Source: Deltaproteobacteria bacterium (lineage in GTDB: Bacteria > Desulfobacterota > Desulfuromonadia > Geobacterales > Pseudopelobacteraceae). Taken from it: DNA of 35,022 nt. The notes under the pieces were generated by a model, which was given only the letters and a program-made list of their open reading frames with translations, searched no databases and was not told where the DNA came from. Location: NCBI GenBank assembly GCA_021778115.1, contig JAJYCS010000019.1, positions 1 through 35,022 of the forward strand, read 5' to 3'. Positions 15,928 to 24,401 of this stretch are shown one piece after another; position 1 is the first letter of the stretch, and every line of letters starts with the position of its first letter. A program made the translations under genes and the position numbers.

Positions 15928-18315
15928 ATGAGACAGATCAACAAGGCGGCAGTACTCGGCGCAGGGGTGATGGGGGCCACCATCGCCGCCCACCTGGCCA
16001 ACGCCGGCATCCCGGTGCTCCTGCTGGATATCGTCCCGCGGGAACCCAATGAAAGCGAGCAGCAGCAGGGGCTGACCCTGGCCGACCGTGCGGTGCGCAA
16101 CCGTTTTGCCGCCGCCGGGCTGGAGGGGCTGAGGAAGATGAAGCCAGCCCCGTTCTTCCTCCCCCACTACGCCGACCTGATCGAGGTGGGGAACTTCGAC
16201 GACGACATGGCCCGGCTCAAGGAGTGCGACTGGGTGATCGAGGTGGTGGTGGAGAACATGGCCATCAAGAAGCAGCTCTTCACCGAGAAGGTGGCCCCCA
16301 ACCTGAAGCCGGGGGCGATCCTTTCCACCAACACCAGCGGCCTGTCGGTGAACGAGATGGCGGCGGCACTGCCGGAAGAGCTGCAGCGGCGCTTCCTGGT
16401 CACCCATTTCTTCAACCCGCCCCGCTATATGCGTCTTCTGGAGATCGTCCCCTGCAGCGCCTGCGATCCGCAGGTGGTCGAATTCATGGCTGCCTTCATC
16501 GCCAAGCGTCTGGGCAAGGGGATCGTCTACGCCAAGGATACCCCCAACTTTATCGCTAACCGGATCGGCGTCTACGCCATCTGCAACAGCATCCGCACCA
16601 TGCAGGCGCTGGGCATGACCGTGGAGGAGGTGGATGCGGTGGCCGGCCCAGCCACGGCCCGCCCCAAGAGTGCCGCTTTCCGTACCGCCGATCTGGTGGG
16701 GATCGATACCCTGCGCCATGTGGCCAACAACTCCTTCGAGCTGCTTCCCGACGACGAGGAGCGGGAGGTGTTCCGTCTGCCCGCCTTCATGGATGAGATG
16801 GTGGCCAAGGGGCTGCTGGGGAACAAGAGCAGACAGGGGTTCTACAAAAAGGTGAAGGGAGAGCAGGGGACCCAGCTCTTCTACTACGATTACACCACCG
16901 GCGAGTATGCCGAAAGCAAACGGCCCAAGTTTGCCTCGGTGGAGGCGGCCAAGGGGATCGACGATCCAGGCAGGCGGCTGCAGGCGCTCCTGGCCGGCAG
17001 CGACAAGGGGGCGCAGTTTGCCTGGAAGAACGTGCGTGACTCCCTGATCTATACTCTGAACCGGATCCCTGAGATCGCCGACGACATCGTCAACGTGGAT
17101 AACGCCATGAAGTGGGGGTTCAACTGGGAGTTGGGGCCGTTCGAGATGCTTGACGCCATAGGCCCGGCCGCCTTTGTCCAACGGGCCGAGGCGGATGGGG
17201 TGACGGTGCCGGCATGCCTTAAGGAGGTGACGTCGTTCTACCGTTTTGAGGACAACCAGCCCCAATACTACTGCCTCCAGAGCAAGGAGTACCGGCCGGT
17301 GACGGTGGTGGCCGAGCGGCTCTCCCTGCAGGTCCTGAAACGTGCGGGGGGTGTTGTCGAGAAGAACAGCGGCGCCACCCTGGTGGACCTGGGGGACGGC
17401 GTCTTCGGCCTGGAGTTCCATACCAAGATGAACGCCATCGGCAACGAGATCCTCAGCATGATCCAGAAGTCCACCCGGTATGTGGAGGAGAACGGGGTCG
17501 GTCTGGTGATCGCCAACGAGGCGCCCCAGTTCTCGGTGGGGGCCAATCTGATGCTGCTGGCCATGGCGGTGGCGGAAGGGGCCTATGACGAGATCGCCCT
17601 GACGGTCAAGGGGTTCCAGAAGGCGATGATGGCGATCAAGTACGCCAAGGTGCCGGTGGTGGCGGCCCCCCATGGTCTGGCCCTGGGGGGCGGCTGCGAG
17701 ACCTGTCTGCATGCCGATGCGATCATCCCCCACGCCGAGACCTACATGGGGCTGGTGGAACTGGGGGTGGGGCTCTTGCCGGCCGGTGGTGGCACCAAGG
17801 AGATGGCGCTCCGGGCCATCCTCCTGGCCGAGCAGAACGAGTGCGACGTCCAGCCGTTCATCTTCAAGAACTTCATGAACATCGCCATGGCCAAGGTCTC
17901 CCTGTCCGCTGCCGAGCTGTTCGGTATGGGCTACCTGCGTCAGGGGGACGCCATCAGTATGGATATGGAACGGCGGATCTTCGATGCCAAGCAGAAGGCG
18001 CTTTCCCTGGCTGCAACCTACCGCCCCGGCGCCCCGCTGGTGAACCTGAAGGCGCCGGGCCGCAGCGTAGCCGCCAGTATCAAGTCTCAGCTCTGGAACA
18101 TGAAGGAGGGGGGCTTCATCTCCGCCTATGACGCCTCTCTGGCCGGTACGGTGGCCGAGGTGATCACCGGCGGCGATGTCCCGGCCGGCACCCTGATCAC
18201 CGAGGAGTACCTGCTGCAGCTGGAGCGGGAGGCCTTTGTCCGGCTCTGTGGCCAGAAGAAGACCGCGGAACGGATCCAGCATATGCTCAAAAAGGGGAAG
18301 CCGCTCCGCAACTAG
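15928..18315 (+). CDS. fadN: 3-hydroxyacyl-CoA dehydrogenase/enoyl-CoA hydratase (FadN type)
   Basis: A 795-residue beta-oxidation protein. The N-terminus is a 3-hydroxyacyl-CoA dehydrogenase NAD domain (VLGAGVMGATIAAH, a GxGxxG fingerprint), followed by dehydrogenase C-terminal helices and then a crotonase-like domain near the C-terminus (about residues 470-640; ANEAPQFSVGANL and GLALGGGCETCLHAD). This order, dehydrogenase first and crotonase last, is the reverse of E. coli FadB and matches Bacillus FadN (YusL). The length also fits. The start at 15928 is chosen because AAGGAG lies eight or so bases before it; an in-frame ATG at 15904 has no ribosome site. The following thiolase and acyl-CoA dehydrogenase complete a fadN-fadA-fadE order. 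Confidence 0.92.
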   Translation: MRQINKAAVLGAGVMGATIAAHLANAGIPVLLLDIVPREPNESEQQQGLTLADRAVRNRFAAAGLEGLRKMKPAPFFLPHYADLIEVGNFDDDMARLKECDWVIEVVVENMAIKKQLFTEKVAPNLKPGAILSTNTSGLSVNEMAAALPEELQRRFLVTHFFNPPRYMRLLEIVPCSACDPQVVEFMAAFIAKRLGKGIVYAKDTPNFIANRIGVYAICNSIRTMQALGMTVEEVDAVAGPATARPKSAAFRTADLVGIDTLRHVANNSFELLPDDEEREVFRLPAFMDEMVAKGLLGNKSRQGFYKKVKGEQGTQLFYYDYTTGEYAESKRPKFASVEAAKGIDDPGRRLQALLAGSDKGAQFAWKNVRDSLIYTLNRIPEIADDIVNVDNAMKWGFNWELGPFEMLDAIGPAAFVQRAEADGVTVPACLKEVTSFYRFEDNQPQYYCLQSKEYRPVTVVAERLSLQVLKRAGGVVEKNSGATLVDLGDGVFGLEFHTKMNAIGNEILSMIQKSTRYVEENGVGLVIANEAPQFSVGANLMLLAMAVAEGAYDEIALTVKGFQKAMMAIKYAKVPVVAAPHGLALGGGCETCLHADAIIPHAETYMGLVELGVGLLPAGGGTKEMALRAILLAEQNECDVQPFIFKNFMNIAMAKVSLSAAELFGMGYLRQGDAISMDMERRIFDAKQKALSLAATYRPGAPLVNLKAPGRSVAASIKSQLWNMKEGGFISAYDASLAGTVAEVITGGDVPAGTLITEEYLLQLEREAFVRLCGQKKTAERIQHMLKKGKPLRN

Positions 18316-18357
18316 GAGCGGAAACGATAGCGTACAACTCGATTCAGGAGGTTCGAT

Positions 18358-19530
18358 ATGAAGACGGCATATATCCTGGCGGCCTGCCGTACCGCCGGAT
18401 GCAAGGCAAAAAAAGGTGGTTTCAGGGATATGCGTCCCGACGATCTGGCGGCGGCGGCCATTGCCGGGCTGCTGGCACGGACCGGCGCCGACCCGCTGGA
18501 GGTGGAGGATATCCTGATGGGCTGCGCCTTCCCGGAGGGTGAGCAGGGGATGAATATGGCCCGCGTGGCGGCCATGAAGGCCGGACTGCCGTTTCAGGTG
18601 CCGGCCCAGACCGTGAACCGGTTTTGCTCTTCGGGGCTGCAGACCATCGCCTCGGCAGCGGAGCGGATCATGGCCGGGTTTGCTGACTGCATCATCGCCG
18701 GCGGCGCCGAGAGCATGACCATGATCCCGATGGGGGGGAGCAAGTACAGTGCTAACCCCGCCCTGGTGGCCACCTGGCCCGAGTCCTTCGCCTCCATGGG
18801 GGTGACCGCCGAGAAGGTGGCTGCCCAGTACGAGGTCAGTCGCGAGGATCAGGACGCCTTTGCCGCTGCCAGCCATCAGAAGGCGGCCGCCGCCATCGCT
18901 GCCGGACGCTTTGCCGACGAAATCGTTTCGGTGGAGGTGGAGTCCTGCAACCTGGTGAACGGTAAAATGGTGCGTAGCACGCAGCTGATTGCCGAAGACG
19001 ATGGCGTGCGGGGGGATACCACCGCGGCCGGCCTGGCCAAGCTGAAGCCAGCCTTCAGGACAGACGGCTCGGTCACCGCCGGCAACTCCTCCCAGATGAC
19101 CGACGGCGCCGCCGCGGTGATGGTGGTCTCCGAGGAATATCTCAAACGGGTCGGCAAAGACCCTCTGGCCCGTTTTGTCGCCTTTGCCGTGCGGGGGGTG
19201 CCGCCGGAGATCATGGGGATCGGTCCGGTGGAGGCGATACCGGCGGCCCTGCGTCTGGCCGGACTGCAGCAGGATGAGATCGGCCTGCTGGAGTTAAACG
19301 AGGCCTTCGCCTCCCAGTCCCTGGCCTGCATCCGCACTCTGGGGCTCGACCAGGCCCGGATTAACGTTAACGGCGGCGCCATCGCCCTGGGGCATCCCCT
19401 GGGCTGCACCGGCGCCAAACTGACCGCCACCCTCCTGCACGAGATGCAGCGGAGCAGCACCCGCTACGGCATGGTCTCCATGTGCATCGGCGGTGGGATG
19501 GGTGCGGCAGGGATCTTTGAACGGGTCTGA
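18358..19530 (+). CDS. fadA: Acetyl-CoA C-acyltransferase (3-ketoacyl-CoA thiolase)
   Basis: A 390-residue thiolase that cleaves 3-ketoacyl-CoA to acetyl-CoA and a shortened acyl-CoA. The nucleophilic Cys90 is in VNRFCSSGLQTIA. The other catalytic elements are NEAFASQ, GGAIALGHPLGCTGAKL (catalytic His) and the C-terminal CIGGGMGAAGIFE with the acid/base Cys. Length is normal and no key residue is missing. AGGAGG stands just before the ATG. It is 42 bases downstream of fadN and 33 bases upstream of fadE. Placement with FadN supports a degradative rather than biosynthetic thiolase. Chain-length preference cannot be read from sequence. Confidence 0.94.
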   Translation: MKTAYILAACRTAGCKAKKGGFRDMRPDDLAAAAIAGLLARTGADPLEVEDILMGCAFPEGEQGMNMARVAAMKAGLPFQVPAQTVNRFCSSGLQTIASAAERIMAGFADCIIAGGAESMTMIPMGGSKYSANPALVATWPESFASMGVTAEKVAAQYEVSREDQDAFAAASHQKAAAAIAAGRFADEIVSVEVESCNLVNGKMVRSTQLIAEDDGVRGDTTAAGLAKLKPAFRTDGSVTAGNSSQMTDGAAAVMVVSEEYLKRVGKDPLARFVAFAVRGVPPEIMGIGPVEAIPAALRLAGLQQDEIGLLELNEAFASQSLACIRTLGLDQARINVNGGAIALGHPLGCTGAKLTATLLHEMQRSSTRYGMVSMCIGGGMGAAGIFERV

Positions 19531-19563
19531 ATGACCTCTCAACCATAGCGAAGGAGAACAACC

Positions 19564-21342
19564 ATGGCAGCTCGACTGTTTAAAGGATCCGAATACCTGA
19601 TCACGGAAGTAGGCAAGGACGACATCTTTACCCCGGAAGATTTTACCGACGAGCAGAAACAGATCGGCGAGACCACGGAGCAGTTTGTGATCAACGAGGT
19701 GCTCCCCCGGCGTGACGAGATCGAACACCAGGATTTCACCATCAATGTCGCCCTGATGAAGCGGTGCGGCGAACTGGGGCTGCTGATGATCGACGCGCCG
19801 GAGGCCTATGGCGGGCTGGACCTGGACAAGGTCACCAGCATGCTGGCCGCCGAAAAGATCTCCCAGGCCGGCTCCTTCTCGGTCACCTACACGGCCCACA
19901 CCGGCATCGGCACCTTGCCGCTGGTCTACTACGGCACCGACGCGCAGAAGGAGAAGTACCTCGGCAAGCTGGTCTCCGGCGAGTGGGTGGCCGCCTACTG
20001 CCTCACCGAACCCGGATCCGGCAGCGATGCCCTGGGGGCCGCCGCCACCGCCACCCTGTCGCCGGACGGTACCCATTATATCCTGAACGGCACGAAACAG
20101 TTCATCACCAACGGCGGGTTCGCCGACCTCTACACGATCTTTGCCAAGATTGACAAGCAGCAGTTCACGGCCTTCCTCGTGGAACGGACCACCGAAGGCC
20201 TCTCCATAGGGGCTGAGGAGAAGAAGATGGGGGTGAAAGGTTCCTCCACCACCCAGGTCATCCTGGAAGATGCCAAGGTGCCGGTGGAAAACCTGCTGGG
20301 TGAGATCGGCAAAGGGCACAAGATCGCCTTCAACGTCCTGAACATCGGTCGTTTCAAGCTCGGTGCGGCGACCACCGGCGCGTCGAAGCAGGCGATCGCC
20401 GAAGCGCTGCGCTATGCAAAGGAACGGAAGGCGTTCGGTGTCCCGATTGCCACCTTCGGCGCCATCGGCGAGAAGTTTGCCGACATGGCGGCTGAGATCT
20501 TCGCCTCCGAGGCGGTGGTCTACCGCCTGGCAGGTATGATTGATGACCGCCTCGCCACCATACCGAAAGAGACCCCGGACTATTACGACGCCTATCTCCA
20601 GGGGATCGAGGAGTATTCCATCGAATGCGCCATCGCCAAGGTCTTCTGCAGCGAGGTGTTGGCCCATGTGGTGGATGAGGTGCTGCAGGTCTTCGGCGGC
20701 TACGGCTTCACCCAGGAGTACCCTGCCGAGGGGTTCTACCGTGACGAGCGGATCAACCGGATCTGGGAAGGGACCAATGAGATCAACCGGCTGCTGATCC
20801 CCGGCACCATCCTGCGTCGGGCCATGAAGGGGGAGATCCCGCTGCAGAAAGAGGCGATGAAGGCCTTTGAGTCCCTGATGTCTCCCGATTTCGTGGAGCT
20901 GGACGAGACGGTGCCGTTTGCCGCTGAAAAGGCGTTGCTGGCCAACCTGAAGAAGGCGTTCCTGGTGCTGGCCGGTAGCGGTGTGCAGAAGTTCATGGAC
21001 AAGATCAAGGATGAGCAGGAGGTGCTGCTGGCCGCCGCCGATATCGCCATCAACATCTTCGCCATTGAGAGCGCGGTGTTGCGGGCCGAGAAGATCATGC
21101 CCCGCCTGAGCGAGGCCCGTCGTGCAGCGGTGAGCGCCGCCGTCAAGGTCTTCACCTTCAGCGCCACCGAGACCGTCGGCACCGCCGCCCGCAAGGCCGC
21201 CTACTACGTGGAGGAGGGGGATACCCTGACCATGCTGCTGGCCGGGGTGCGCCGTTTCACCAAGTACGACGCCACCGGCCTGCTGCCGGCCAAGCGTTGC
21301 CTGGCCGCGGCCTGTCTGGATGCGGAGCGGTATCTGTTTTGA
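19564..21342 (+). CDS. fadE: Acyl-CoA dehydrogenase (Bacillus FadE/YusJ-like)
   Basis: A 592-residue flavoprotein that oxidises acyl-CoA to trans-2-enoyl-CoA and hands electrons to electron-transfer flavoprotein. The N-terminus FTPEDFTDEQKQIGETTEQF resembles the Bacillus YusJ/FadE and VLCAD-like family, as does the extra C-terminal helical domain that makes it longer than the usual 380-residue enzymes. FAD-site segments (CLTEPGSGSDA, KQFITNGGFADLYTIFA) are intact, and Glu402 in IWEGTNEINR is in the position of the catalytic base of medium-chain enzymes. A strong ribosome site (GAAGGAG) precedes the ATG. ETF genes are not in the window, but an HdrD-like oxidoreductase at the right edge may be part of the electron route. 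Confidence 0.93.
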   Translation: MAARLFKGSEYLITEVGKDDIFTPEDFTDEQKQIGETTEQFVINEVLPRRDEIEHQDFTINVALMKRCGELGLLMIDAPEAYGGLDLDKVTSMLAAEKISQAGSFSVTYTAHTGIGTLPLVYYGTDAQKEKYLGKLVSGEWVAAYCLTEPGSGSDALGAAATATLSPDGTHYILNGTKQFITNGGFADLYTIFAKIDKQQFTAFLVERTTEGLSIGAEEKKMGVKGSSTTQVILEDAKVPVENLLGEIGKGHKIAFNVLNIGRFKLGAATTGASKQAIAEALRYAKERKAFGVPIATFGAIGEKFADMAAEIFASEAVVYRLAGMIDDRLATIPKETPDYYDAYLQGIEEYSIECAIAKVFCSEVLAHVVDEVLQVFGGYGFTQEYPAEGFYRDERINRIWEGTNEINRLLIPGTILRRAMKGEIPLQKEAMKAFESLMSPDFVELDETVPFAAEKALLANLKKAFLVLAGSGVQKFMDKIKDEQEVLLAAADIAINIFAIESAVLRAEKIMPRLSEARRAAVSAAVKVFTFSATETVGTAARKAAYYVEEGDTLTMLLAGVRRFTKYDATGLLPAKRCLAAACLDAERYLF

Positions 21343-21378
21343 ATGGGCAGCTAACCTTCATGATCAGCGGAGTAAGCA

Positions 21379-22557
21379 ATGAATATCCATGAGTATCAGG
21401 CGAAGGCGATATTGAGGAAGTTTGGGGTGCCGGTACCGGACGGTCATGTCTGTTACAACGGCAACAGCGCCCGTGAGTGGTCCAAGCGGCTGGGTCCGGG
21501 TCCGTGGGTCGTCAAGGCCCAGATTCACGCCGGCGGCCGTGGCAAGGGGGGCGGTGTCAAACTGGCCCGCACCCCCGACGAAGTGCGGAGCACCGCCCGC
21601 GACATGCTGGGAATGGTCCTGCGGACCCACCAGACCGGCCCTGAAGGGAAAGTCGTCACCCGTGTCCTGGTGGAAAACGGCTGCAGCATCGCACGGGAGC
21701 TCTACCTGAGCCTCGTCGTCGACCGGGCCAGCTCGCGGGTCAGCCTCATGGCCTCCACCGAAGGGGGCATGGAGATCGAAGAAGTAGCCGCCAACAGCCC
21801 GGACAAGATCGTCATCGAGACCGTCGACCCCCTGGTGGGGCTCACCGGATTCCAGTGCCGGACCATCGCCTTCGCCCTTGGGCTCACCGGCCCCCTGCTG
21901 CCCAAAGCGGTCAAACTGCTCGGCAATCTCTACACCACCTTCCTGGCCTGCGACTGCTCCATGCTGGAGATCAACCCCCTCGTCGTCACCACCGACAACG
22001 ACCTGCTGGCCCTGGACGCCAAATTCGGCTTTGACGACAACGCCATCTTCCGTCACCTGCAGATCGCCGACATGCGGGATTACGACGAAGAAGACCCCAA
22101 CGAGATCGAAGCCTCCCAGCACGACCTCTCCTACATCTCCCTGGACGGCACCATCGGCTGCCTCGTCAACGGCGCCGGCCTGGCCATGGCCACCATGGAC
22201 ATCGTCAAACACTACGGCGGCGCGCCGGCCAACTTCCTCGACGTCGGCGGCGGTGCCACCATCGAGCGGGTTACCGAGGCGTTCAAAATCATCCTTTCCG
22301 ACCGCAAGGTCAAAGGGATACTGGTCAACATCTTCGGCGGCATCATGAAATGCGACATCATCGCTACCGGTGTCGTCGAAGCGGCCAAACAGGTCTCCCT
22401 CCAGGTTCCCCTGGTGGTACGGCTTGAAGGGACCAACGTCCAACAGGGGAAACAGATCCTGGCCGAAAGCGGCCTGAATATCATCGCCGCCGACGGCATG
22501 GCCGACGCGGCCCAAAAGATCGTCGCCGCCGTAGGCCAGGAGGGGAGCAGACCATGA
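21379..22557 (+). CDS. sucC: Succinate-CoA ligase (ADP/GDP-forming) beta subunit
   Basis: A 392-residue ATP-grasp subunit that, with SucD, converts succinyl-CoA to succinate with formation of a nucleoside triphosphate. The N-terminus [20 protein letters not shown] is typical. The ATP-grasp domain ([26 protein letters not shown]) and the C-terminal CoA-ligase domain ([33 protein letters not shown]) are complete. It overlaps sucD by four bases. From roughly 21500 onward codon choice differs from the neighbours: Val is mostly GTC and Lys often AAA, whereas the flanking genes prefer GTG and AAG. This may reflect a different origin or recombination. Presence inside a beta-oxidation operon suggests a dedicated copy rather than the general TCA-cycle enzyme. 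Confidence 0.95.
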   Translation: MNIHEYQAKAILRKFGVPVPDGHVCYNGNSAREWSKRLGPGPWVVKAQIHAGGRGKGGGVKLARTPDEVRSTARDMLGMVLRTHQTGPEGKVVTRVLVENGCSIARELYLSLVVDRASSRVSLMASTEGGMEIEEVAANSPDKIVIETVDPLVGLTGFQCRTIAFALGLTGPLLPKAVKLLGNLYTTFLACDCSMLEINPLVVTTDNDLLALDAKFGFDDNAIFRHLQIADMRDYDEEDPNEIEASQHDLSYISLDGTIGCLVNGAGLAMATMDIVKHYGGAPANFLDVGGGATIERVTEAFKIILSDRKVKGILVNIFGGIMKCDIIATGVVEAAKQVSLQVPLVVRLEGTNVQQGKQILAESGLNIIAADGMADAAQKIVAAVGQEGSRP

Positions 22558-23429
22558 GTATCCTGATCAACCGCGAAACCCGAGTCATCACCCAGGGGAT
22601 CACCGGCGCCACCGGGCTCTTCCACGCCCAGGGGGCCCGTGACTACGGCACCCAGATGGTCGGGGGGGTCACCCCCGGCAAAGGTGGCACCGTCATCGAC
22701 GGCTTCCCGGTCTTCGACACCGTCCGTGCCGCCGTAGCCGCCACCGGAGCCACCGCCTCCGTTATCTACGTACCGCCCCCCTTTGCCGCCGACTCCATCA
22801 TGGAGGCGGTAGAGGCCGGCATCGACCTGGTCATCTGCATCACCGAAGGGATCCCGGTCCTGGACATGGTCAAGGTCAAACAGTACCTGCGGGGCAGCCG
22901 CACCCGTCTCATCGGCCCCAACTGCCCCGGGGTCATCACCCCCGGCCAGTGCAAGATCGGCATCATGCCGGGCTACATCCACAAACCGGGGAAGGTCGGC
23001 GTCGTCTCCCGCTCAGGAACGCTCACCTATGAGGCCGTCTGGCAACTCACCTCCATCGGCCTTGGCCAATCCACCTGCGTCGGCATCGGCGGCGATCCGG
23101 TCAACGGCACCAGCCACCTTGAGGTGCTGCGGATGTTCGAGGAAGACCCCGACACCGAAGCGGTCATCATGATCGGCGAGATCGGCGGCAGCGCCGAAGA
23201 AGAGGCGGCCCGGTTCGTGAAGGACCACATGACCAAGCCGGTGGCCGGGTATATCGCCGGCCGCACCGCGCCGCCGGGCAAGCGGATGGGCCATGCCGGG
23301 GCGATCATCGCCGGCGGCAAGGGGACGGCAGCCGAGAAGGTCGCGGTCCTGGAGGAGTGCGGCATTGCCGTGGCGCCAACACCCGCAGATATGGCCCAGG
23401 CCCTCATGACCGTCTACAGGCCCAAGTAG
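22554..23429 (+). CDS. sucD: Succinate-CoA ligase alpha subunit
   Basis: A 291-residue subunit carrying the CoA-binding Rossmann domain ([19 protein letters not shown] family segment at the N-terminus) and the phospho-acceptor His247 in [16 protein letters not shown], matching His246 of the E. coli enzyme. [11 protein letters not shown] and [11 protein letters not shown] are intact. The ATGA overlap with sucC fixes the start. The GTC-rich codon style seen in sucC continues through most of the gene and returns to the local GTG/GAG style near 23200, within the gene rather than at its end. With sucC it would generate succinate and ATP or GTP during acetyl-CoA oxidation. Confidence 0.95.
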   Translation: MSILINRETRVITQGITGATGLFHAQGARDYGTQMVGGVTPGKGGTVIDGFPVFDTVRAAVAATGATASVIYVPPPFAADSIMEAVEAGIDLVICITEGIPVLDMVKVKQYLRGSRTRLIGPNCPGVITPGQCKIGIMPGYIHKPGKVGVVSRSGTLTYEAVWQLTSIGLGQSTCVGIGGDPVNGTSHLEVLRMFEEDPDTEAVIMIGEIGGSAEEEAARFVKDHMTKPVAGYIAGRTAPPGKRMGHAGAIIAGGKGTAAEKVAVLEECGIAVAPTPADMAQALMTVYRPK

Positions 23430-23441
23430 GGAGGGCGCCCG

Positions 23442-24398
23442 GTGACCGTCATGACCATCCGACAGCATACCGTGCCCACCCCCTACATGGTGGGGCCGGT
23501 CCATTTCTACAGCGCCGAGCATGAAGACGGTCTGGTGCTGTTCGATACCGGCCCTCCCACGCCGGAGGGGGAAGCGGCCCTGCGGGGGGAGGTGGATCTC
23601 GGCCGGTTGCGCTACGCCCTGATCACCCATTGTCATGTCGATCATTACGGCCTGGTGAATCTGCTGCTTAAGGAGAGTGCCGCCGAGGTGTTGATCCCCC
23701 GTAGCGACGCCCTCAAGCTGCGGCACCACGAGGAGCGGCTGGCCAGGATCAGCGAGCTGCTGGCCGGGTATGGCTTCGACCGTGCCTTCCGCGAGCAGTT
23801 ACAGGAGTCCTTTGAGCGGAACCGGATCTTCCCCGAGGCGCCGGAGCGGTTCAGTATCGTCGAGGAGTCGGATCTGCCGGCCCGCCTGGGGATCCGGTTC
23901 GTCTCCTGTCCCGGTCACTCCCAGAGCGATCTGGTCTACCTGCATGGCGACAGCGCCATCAGCGGCGATGTGCTGCTGCGGGGGATCTTTCAGGCGCCGC
24001 TTCTGGACCTCGATCTGGAGACCTTTCAGGGCCGGTTCAACAACTACCGGGCCTACTGCCGCTCCCTGGCCGATCTGGGCCGGTTGTGGGGCTACCGGAT
24101 CCTGCCCGGTCACCGGGAGTATCTGGACGGGGTGGACGCCACCATCCTCTGGTATGTGCGGACCCTGCTGCAGCGCGCGGCACTGGTCCTCCCCCTGCGC
24201 CACCTGCCGGTGAGCGAGATCGCAGCCCAGCTGTTCCGGGGGAGGATCACCGATCCATTTCTGATCTACCTGAAGGTCTCGGAGATCGTCTGTATGCTCG
24301 ATCTCATCGCACAACCCGACCTGCTGGCTGATGCCCTGGCGGGGATCGGCCTGCTGGAACCGGTGGCCGACTGTTTTGCACCGTTGCACAGGGGGTGA
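23442..24398 (+). CDS. MBL-fold metallo-hydrolase
   Basis: A 318-residue metallo-beta-lactamase-fold hydrolase of the glyoxalase II-like branch. The dinuclear metal motif HxHxDH is complete: His63, His65, Asp67, His68. A further His in CPGHSQSD and the Asp in ISGDVLL supply the remaining ligands. A C-terminal helical region of about 100 residues follows. A GTG start at 23442 is preferred over ATG 23451 because GGAGGG lies six bases before the GTG but 15 before the ATG. It sits 12 bases after sucD and 3 bases before the dienoyl-CoA reductase, so it is part of the operon. Substrate is unknown; an acyl thioester is a reasonable guess from context and fold. Confidence 0.82.
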   Translation: MTVMTIRQHTVPTPYMVGPVHFYSAEHEDGLVLFDTGPPTPEGEAALRGEVDLGRLRYALITHCHVDHYGLVNLLLKESAAEVLIPRSDALKLRHHEERLARISELLAGYGFDRAFREQLQESFERNRIFPEAPERFSIVEESDLPARLGIRFVSCPGHSQSDLVYLHGDSAISGDVLLRGIFQAPLLDLDLETFQGRFNNYRAYCRSLADLGRLWGYRILPGHREYLDGVDATILWYVRTLLQRAALVLPLRHLPVSEIAAQLFRGRITDPFLIYLKVSEIVCMLDLIAQPDLLADALAGIGLLEPVADCFAPLHRG

Positions 24399-24401
24399 AC
24401 C

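Noticed and set aside
15751-18876. A 1041-codon open frame on the minus strand, antisense to fadN
   Set aside because: It arises from the strong third-position GC bias of fadN and its neighbours. The product is low-complexity (His/Gly/Leu-rich), has no recognisable domain, and spans three real genes.
19294-20667. A 457-codon minus-strand frame opposite the thiolase and acyl-CoA dehydrogenase
   Set aside because: Overlaps two complete enzymes with clear catalytic motifs; the antisense product has no family features.
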